Part shown: positions 23,002-27,771 of the stretch, piece after piece
How positions within the stretch are numbered: the first letter of the stretch is position 1
How the letters are laid out: each line of letters begins with the position of its first letter
Origin: JBEGTT01 sp041179245
GTDB taxonomy: Bacteria > Pseudomonadota > Gammaproteobacteria > Burkholderiales > Rhodocyclaceae
Length of the DNA: 27,771 nucleotides
Assembly (NCBI GenBank): GCA_041179245.1
Contig: JBEGTT010000098.1
Span: 1 to 27,771, forward strand
Direction of reading: 5' to 3'
The notes under the pieces: generated by a model
Database searches by the model: none
What the model was told of the DNA's origin: nothing
Seen by the model: the letters and a program-made list of their open reading frames with translations, nothing else
Translations under genes and position numbers: made by a program

Positions 23002-25581
23002 GTGCCAATCTATAAAGGAATCAATATTCAAGAGTCTTTAGCTGGGATTATTCGGTTCATGCACGGTGTAGAAGATTACCGAGAGGGCTTGGGTAAGTTG
23101 CAAAGTTCTTGGGATGTTTTGGTGCTGTTGGGGCAGTTGACCGGGGCGGCGGCTGAAATGTCGGGAACCCGCGAGGCTTTTCAGGCCTTAACGGGTGATT
23201 TACTGACCCACTTGGGCGAAGAAACTCGCCGTAAAGCGGTGTCTGATTTACGCGCTAAAGCACAAATCTCTATCGATATTCTGGTGAGAAACCTGTTTGA
23301 ACGAACGGCGGATATTGGGTTCTTATCGGCTGATGATGACGTCCAGAATTTTCTAGAAGGCAATGATGGGCAACGCGCCACTTTAGAAGCGCGGTTTCAG
23401 GAATACGTCAAAAAATACTCCGTCTATTCGGACATTATCTTATTCGATGCCCGTGGGCATGTCCGGGCTCGGTTGATTGCCGACAAGTTGGAACGTTCCA
23501 AACACGCTGTCTTGGATACGGTACGTTCAACCAGTGGAAGTTATGTTGAATACTTTGGTGAAGCGGACTTCTTGCCTAGCGGGGAGCAATTGGTTTACGC
23601 CTACCGGGTACAAAGCAAGTCAGGCGAGTTTCTTGGCACACTAGCCCTAGTTTTCCGGCTGGAAAATGAAATGCAGGGAGTTTTTGCCAATCTGCTTTCG
23701 GTTGAGGATTGCACGCTATTAGCCACGATGACCCAAGAGGGGATGGTGGTGGCGACATCTTCATCAATCCAGTTGCCTGTAGGAACTCAGCTTCCTGAAA
23801 ATATTATTGAAGCCAATGGGGATGTGGTTCGTTTTGCCGGGAGAGAGTTTCTGGCGATGACCTGTTCCCCGCATGGTTATCAAGGGTATTCAGGCCCCGG
23901 CTGGCGTAGTGTGGGGTTGATTCCACTGGAGTACGCATTCGAACGAATTAATACGACGTTGCTGGGAAATCTTGAGCCTGATGTGCTTTCTGCTGTGATG
24001 TCACACCCAACCTTGTTTTCGGACAGCCTGAGGCAGATTCCGCTGCAGGCGGAGCGTATTCAGGAAGACCTGAATCGTTCAGTCTGGAATGGTTCTGTTC
24101 GCCAGGTTGAAGTAGGGCAGGGGAATGCAGGTTTTGCCAAAACCTTGTTGTGGGAAATTTCAAATACAGGGCGCAAAACGCAGGCGGTTTTTGAAGAGTC
24201 GATTGGTAATTTGCACCAAACCGTGGTTGCGGCTTTGTTGCAGCAAAGTACTTCTCAAGCGGCTTTTGCGATTGATGTGATGGATCGAAATTTGTATGAA
24301 AGAGCGAATGACAGCCGCTGGTGGGCGCTGAATGCGACTTTCCGGCGAGTACTTTCTGGCACTGTTTCTGCAGAAGATCAGCGGCTGTGTAATGAAATTT
24401 TGTCGTACATCAATGGTCTTTATACGGTTTACGACAGCTTGATTTTGTTTGATCGACAGGGTGTGGTGGTTGGTGTTTCCAAATCTGATAAGGCCAATCT
24501 ATTGGGGACTCGTTTAAGTGGCAATTGGGTTGAACGAACATTGGCGCTATCCGATACGCAGGGTTACATGGTTTCAGATTTTGTGCCCTCACAACTGTAC
24601 GGAAATAAAGAAACATATATTTATGCGGCTGCGGTGCAGCACCCCGAAGACCGGGCGGTAGTGGGGGGGATTGGGGTGGTGTTTGATAGTCAGCCCCAGT
24701 TTTCAGCCATGTTGCATGACGCCTTACCTGTGGATCAGACCGATCATCCGGTCAAAGATGCATTTGCGCTGTTTTTGCATCGCGATGGAACGATTGTTTC
24801 GAGTGCGGATGACCGTTTTAAAGTCGGGGCAAAATTCCCACTGGAAGCATCACTACGGCACTTGTCCAAAGGAAGCCGTCAATCCAGCATCCTAGAATAT
24901 GCGGGCCGTTATTACGCCCTTGGGGTGGCGGTGTCAGCGGGGTATCGAGAGTACAAAACCAGCGATGGGCACGAAGATGATGTGCTGGCCTTGTGTGCTT
25001 TCCCCTTGGGCGAAGCCGGTGCCAAAGGCCATGCGGTGAAAAAATCTGCAGCGTCGAATTCAGAGGCACGGACTCGCCGCTTGGGTACTGTTGGTGAGCG
25101 GGTAGAAATAGCCACCTTTTATGTCGGTAAACAGTGGCTGGGGATTCCGGCCGTTAATGTCGTTGAGGCGATTGATATCACTGGAATTACGCCAGCATTT
25201 GGCGGTAATAACCCCTTGGTGGCGGGCGTCAAAATGTATCGGGGTAGCTTGATCTCTGTCTTGCATCTCCAGCGTTTACTAGTGCCAGATGCACCCGTGA
25301 CTGAATCGTCAAGGCAAATCATCGTGCTTCGGACAAATGACAAAGTGTGTTTTGGTCTATTAGTTGATGAGCTGGGGGAAATTCCTGAAGTATTGAAAGA
25401 GGAAATTCAGCCAATGACCATGGTGGCCAATCAAGCCAATGTGCTGACCGTCGGTGTGGTGCAGGGGTTGGCGCTTGAAGAGGGGCGGCACAGTACGCTT
25501 TCAGTTTTAGCGACAGACCGGCTCTGCTGCCGTTTAGGTTGTGAATGTAAAGTCAATTCTGTCATTGCTTCGCATCATTAA
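23002..25581 (+). CDS. Soluble tandem double-Cache protein with C-terminal CheW domain
   Basis: An 859-residue protein, GTG start with AGGAGA six bases upstream. The N-terminal ~85 residues are helical. Two related sensor units follow, at about 90-320 and 419-680. Each starts with a similar helix (ISIDILVRNLFERTAD and FAIDVMDRNLYERAND), then a PAS-like Cache fold (YSDIILFDARG and YDSLILFDRQG), then a second smaller fold. Residues 701-859 are a CheW domain (ATFYVGKQWLGIPAVNVVEA, later VCFGLLVDELGEI). I see no membrane helix, no methyl-accepting signalling domain and no kinase, so it looks like a cytoplasmic ligand sensor that plugs into a CheA/receptor array. Promoter and activator-like elements upstream suggest nif control. 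The ligand is unknown. Confidence 0.85.
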   Translation: MPIYKGINIQESLAGIIRFMHGVEDYREGLGKLQSSWDVLVLLGQLTGAAAEMSGTREAFQALTGDLLTHLGEETRRKAVSDLRAKAQISIDILVRNLFERTADIGFLSADDDVQNFLEGNDGQRATLEARFQEYVKKYSVYSDIILFDARGHVRARLIADKLERSKHAVLDTVRSTSGSYVEYFGEADFLPSGEQLVYAYRVQSKSGEFLGTLALVFRLENEMQGVFANLLSVEDCTLLATMTQEGMVVATSSSIQLPVGTQLPENIIEANGDVVRFAGREFLAMTCSPHGYQGYSGPGWRSVGLIPLEYAFERINTTLLGNLEPDVLSAVMSHPTLFSDSLRQIPLQAERIQEDLNRSVWNGSVRQVEVGQGNAGFAKTLLWEISNTGRKTQAVFEESIGNLHQTVVAALLQQSTSQAAFAIDVMDRNLYERANDSRWWALNATFRRVLSGTVSAEDQRLCNEILSYINGLYTVYDSLILFDRQGVVVGVSKSDKANLLGTRLSGNWVERTLALSDTQGYMVSDFVPSQLYGNKETYIYAAAVQHPEDRAVVGGIGVVFDSQPQFSAMLHDALPVDQTDHPVKDAFALFLHRDGTIVSSADDRFKVGAKFPLEASLRHLSKGSRQSSILEYAGRYYALGVAVSAGYREYKTSDGHEDDVLALCAFPLGEAGAKGHAVKKSAASNSEARTRRLGTVGERVEIATFYVGKQWLGIPAVNVVEAIDITGITPAFGGNNPLVAGVKMYRGSLISVLHLQRLLVPDAPVTESSRQIIVLRTNDKVCFGLLVDELGEIPEVLKEEIQPMTMVANQANVLTVGVVQGLALEEGRHSTLSVLATDRLCCRLGCECKVNSVIASHH

Positions 25582-25586
25582 ACGTT

Positions 25587-25631
25587 ATGTCAGATACCCC
25601 GCAGTTTGTTCTGTTTGGTATCTGACATTTT
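25587..25631 (+). terminator. Long hairpin after the Cache/CheW gene
   Basis: A 12-bp perfect inverted repeat, ATGTCAGATACC (25587-25598) and GGTATCTGACAT (25617-25628), with an 18-base loop and a short TTTT on the plus strand. It starts five bases past the stop codon. It is probably a terminator, though the T-run is short and the loop long. Confidence 0.6.
25612..25627 (+). promoter_or_regulatory. TGT-N10-ACA site upstream of the SIR2-like operon
   Basis: TGTTTGGTATCTGACA, lying in the right part of the hairpin and about 66 bases before the possible -24/-12 element at 25678. It matches only the minimal NifA consensus, so it could be chance. Confidence 0.35.
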
Positions 25632-25677
25632 GCAGTCGGCTTGTTTGTAACTATATGTTCTAAAACTGTTTTTGCTT

Positions 25678-25693
25678 GGGCGTGGAATTTGCT
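25678..25693 (+). promoter_or_regulatory. Possible sigma-54 promoter of the SIR2-like operon
   Basis: GGGCGTGGAATTTGCT: the TTGCT half and 12-base GG-GC spacing are right, but three bases differ in the -24 half. The start would be near 25705, 30 bases before the ATG at 25736. Confidence 0.4.
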
Positions 25694-25735
25694 GAAAGGG
25701 GTGGTATTCACTTGACTCCACCGGAAAGCAAATCC

Positions 25736-26560
25736 ATGACCCCAGAACTTCGTACGAAATTGATGGCGGGACTCCAAGATGGAAGCATCGTTCCTTACCT
25801 TGGGCCTGGCGTGTTGGCCGATGTCAAAAACGTGGCAACGGGTGCGCCCATTCCTGCCGACAGCAATTCGCTGATTTATGCCATGAACGATGGCAAACCC
25901 ATGTCTCCCAAGTTGATGTACGAATTTTCGCGTGCGGCGATGAACATCGAATTGAAACGCGGCAGGGCTTCAATTACCAAATTCCTGACCCGTACCTACG
26001 GTGAAACGGAATGGACGCGCGGTGCCGTCCATGATTGGTTGAAATCCATCAAACCGGCCTACGTGATCGATATCAATCGTGATACCCAGCTTCAAGATTC
26101 CTACTTGGCGGTCCCCCACACATTGATTACCGGGATTGCGCGGATTGCTGGCACTGACCTGCGTTACAAGCTGAATTTCTGGGACGGCGAGAAATATCAG
26201 TCTTGCCAAACCATCAATGTCGCTCATCCCATTTTGTACAAACCCATGGGTTCTCCCCGGCCAGAAGCTAACTACATCGCTTCGGATGCGGATTACGTCG
26301 ATTTTATTACCGAGTTGATGGGCGGGTTTTCCGTTCCACCAGAGGTTAAGTCCTTGCGTAAAGGCAAACAGTATTTGCTACTGGGCATGCGTTTAAACCG
26401 CGACACCGAACGCATGGTCATGGCCGACATTATTTACAACTCGGCGCAGCCTGCTGGCTGGGTCTTCATCAATGAGCCTACCGATAAAGAAGTCCGCTAT
26501 TGCAAAAAGATCGGTCTTGAAATCATCAATGCGGATGTCTTCGAGTTTATTGCTGCTTAA
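25736..26560 (+). CDS. SIR2-like NAD-binding-fold protein, probably catalytically altered
   Basis: A 274-residue protein with the layout of SIR2-like domains: IVPYLGPGVL (residues 18-27, place of the glycine loop GAG), VIDINRDTQLQDS (110-122, place of the TTNYD motif), then YKPMGSPRPEANYIASDADYVDFI from 168. In active members the last motif reads KLHGSP; here the catalytic His position is Met171. NAD or ADP-ribose binding without hydrolysis is therefore possible. I chose the ATG at 25736 with GGAAAG upstream over a TTG at 25676, which would lie before the possible promoter. It is followed after 24 bases by an unknown gene and then pntAA, suggesting a pyridine-nucleotide theme. Family call is moderate. 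Confidence 0.65.
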   Translation: MTPELRTKLMAGLQDGSIVPYLGPGVLADVKNVATGAPIPADSNSLIYAMNDGKPMSPKLMYEFSRAAMNIELKRGRASITKFLTRTYGETEWTRGAVHDWLKSIKPAYVIDINRDTQLQDSYLAVPHTLITGIARIAGTDLRYKLNFWDGEKYQSCQTINVAHPILYKPMGSPRPEANYIASDADYVDFITELMGGFSVPPEVKSLRKGKQYLLLGMRLNRDTERMVMADIIYNSAQPAGWVFINEPTDKEVRYCKKIGLEIINADVFEFIAA

Positions 26561-26584
26561 AAATTTTTAAATGGGAGAAATAAC

Positions 26585-27142
26585 ATGTCATTAGAAAAAT
26601 ACGAACCGCTGTTCTTTAATGCCAACTTTAAAGAAGTGTCTGCAGATGGAAAGTGGGCGGCTTATCGTGGTGAGCTCGTCCTTGAAGAAGGCGAAGTAGC
26701 CGATGCACAAGGCCGTCGCAAGCCGCCACACCATGTGTTGAAGCAAGGGGTTGTTTTGGTTGAAGGTGACAGCCTGAAACTACTGAGTGGTTCGATGGAT
26801 CAACTTCAGCATCTACCGATGGTGCTGGAGAAATTCGGTGCGGATTTGAATGCGGATACGATCACCATTCTGTACACCGTCAATATTGCCAATACCTTTG
26901 TCAGCTCCGTTAATGGTTTCAAATTCGTGTTTGTTCCCTTGGTGCAAGGTATGACCTGGAATGAACTGATTGATATGGTCGGTTTGGAAAAAAGCGATTT
27001 CAAGGGTCAGGGCGCAGCGGACAAGGTAGTGACCTTGTACAAAGCCCTAAAGTCTGAAAAATTTGCTTACCCTGAAGTTTCCATCGAAGAAGCTTTAACC
27101 CTGACCAATAACGCCAAACGTGAAGTGCATGGCGCGATTTAA
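26585..27142 (+). CDS. Hypothetical protein between SIR2-like gene and pntAA
   Basis: A 185-residue soluble protein I do not recognise. The N-terminal half looks beta-rich (KWAAYRGELVLEEGEV, then VLKQGVVLVEGDSLKLLSG). A central segment ADTITILYTVNIANTFVSSV leads to FKFVFVPLVQGMTWNELIDM, and the C-terminal third is helical. No cysteine, signal peptide or membrane helix. GGGAGAAATAAC precedes the ATG, so translation is well supported. Tight spacing on both sides (24 and 33 bases) indicates one operon with the SIR2-like gene and pntAA. Confidence 0.8.
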   Translation: MSLEKYEPLFFNANFKEVSADGKWAAYRGELVLEEGEVADAQGRRKPPHHVLKQGVVLVEGDSLKLLSGSMDQLQHLPMVLEKFGADLNADTITILYTVNIANTFVSSVNGFKFVFVPLVQGMTWNELIDMVGLEKSDFKGQGAADKVVTLYKALKSEKFAYPEVSIEEALTLTNNAKREVHGAI

Positions 27143-27175
27143 TTAAACATAAAACATTCTTAGGAGAACCCCACC

Positions 27176-27771
<596 letters not shown>

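Overview
This window is a nitrogen-fixation (nif) cluster from a molybdenum-dependent diazotrophic proteobacterium. I judge it most likely gammaproteobacterial: the protein similarity and the order nifHDKT-ferredoxin-nifY-LRV protein and nifENX-DUF269-DUF683-FdxB fit that group, and base composition by eye is roughly half G+C. Genus is not resolvable; a Thiothrix-, Methylococcales- or Acidithiobacillus-like host are guesses only. I see no IS element, CRISPR array, tRNA, rRNA or phage gene.

Layout. Most nif genes are on the minus strand. Transcribed from high to low coordinates they are: nifH-nifD-nifK-nifT-ferredoxin-nifY-small protein-LRV iron-sulfur protein-unknown (21136 to 13717); kdpD-like-kdpE-kup (13587 to 9493); nifE-chrA-like transporter (9370 to 6545); a zinc-ribbon small protein (6391 to 6122); nifN-nifX-DUF269-DUF683-fdxB-unknown (4571 to 1286); and iscA-nifU (1141 to 1, cut by the window edge). 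On the plus strand are a CPA1-type Na+/H+ antiporter (4790-6118, wedged between chrA and nifN), draT (divergent from nifH), a large soluble double-Cache/CheW protein, and a final operon of a SIR2-like protein, an unknown 185-aa protein and the start of pntAA. A TPMT-type methyltransferase (minus strand) lies tail to tail with draT.

How it works together. NifHDK form nitrogenase. NifE/N/X/Y, DUF269 and NifU/IscA build or carry its metal clusters. Ferredoxins supply electrons. DraT would ADP-ribosylate NifH to switch it off. Two blocks of ion-transport genes (KdpDE-Kup, and ChrA-like plus Na+/H+ antiporter) interrupt what is normally a compact nif order, the second splitting nifE from nifN.

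Regulation. I find sigma-54 type -24/-12 promoters before nifH, nifE, nifN and iscA-nifU, each with an upstream TGT-N10-ACA NifA-type site. Three of those sites share the stricter form TGTCG-N6-CGACA and the fourth differs by one base. One such site lies between nifN and the antiporter gene, with a promoter-like element facing each way. The Cache/CheW gene, and more weakly the SIR2-like operon, also have paired promoter- and UAS-like elements, so these unexplained genes may belong to the NifA regulon.
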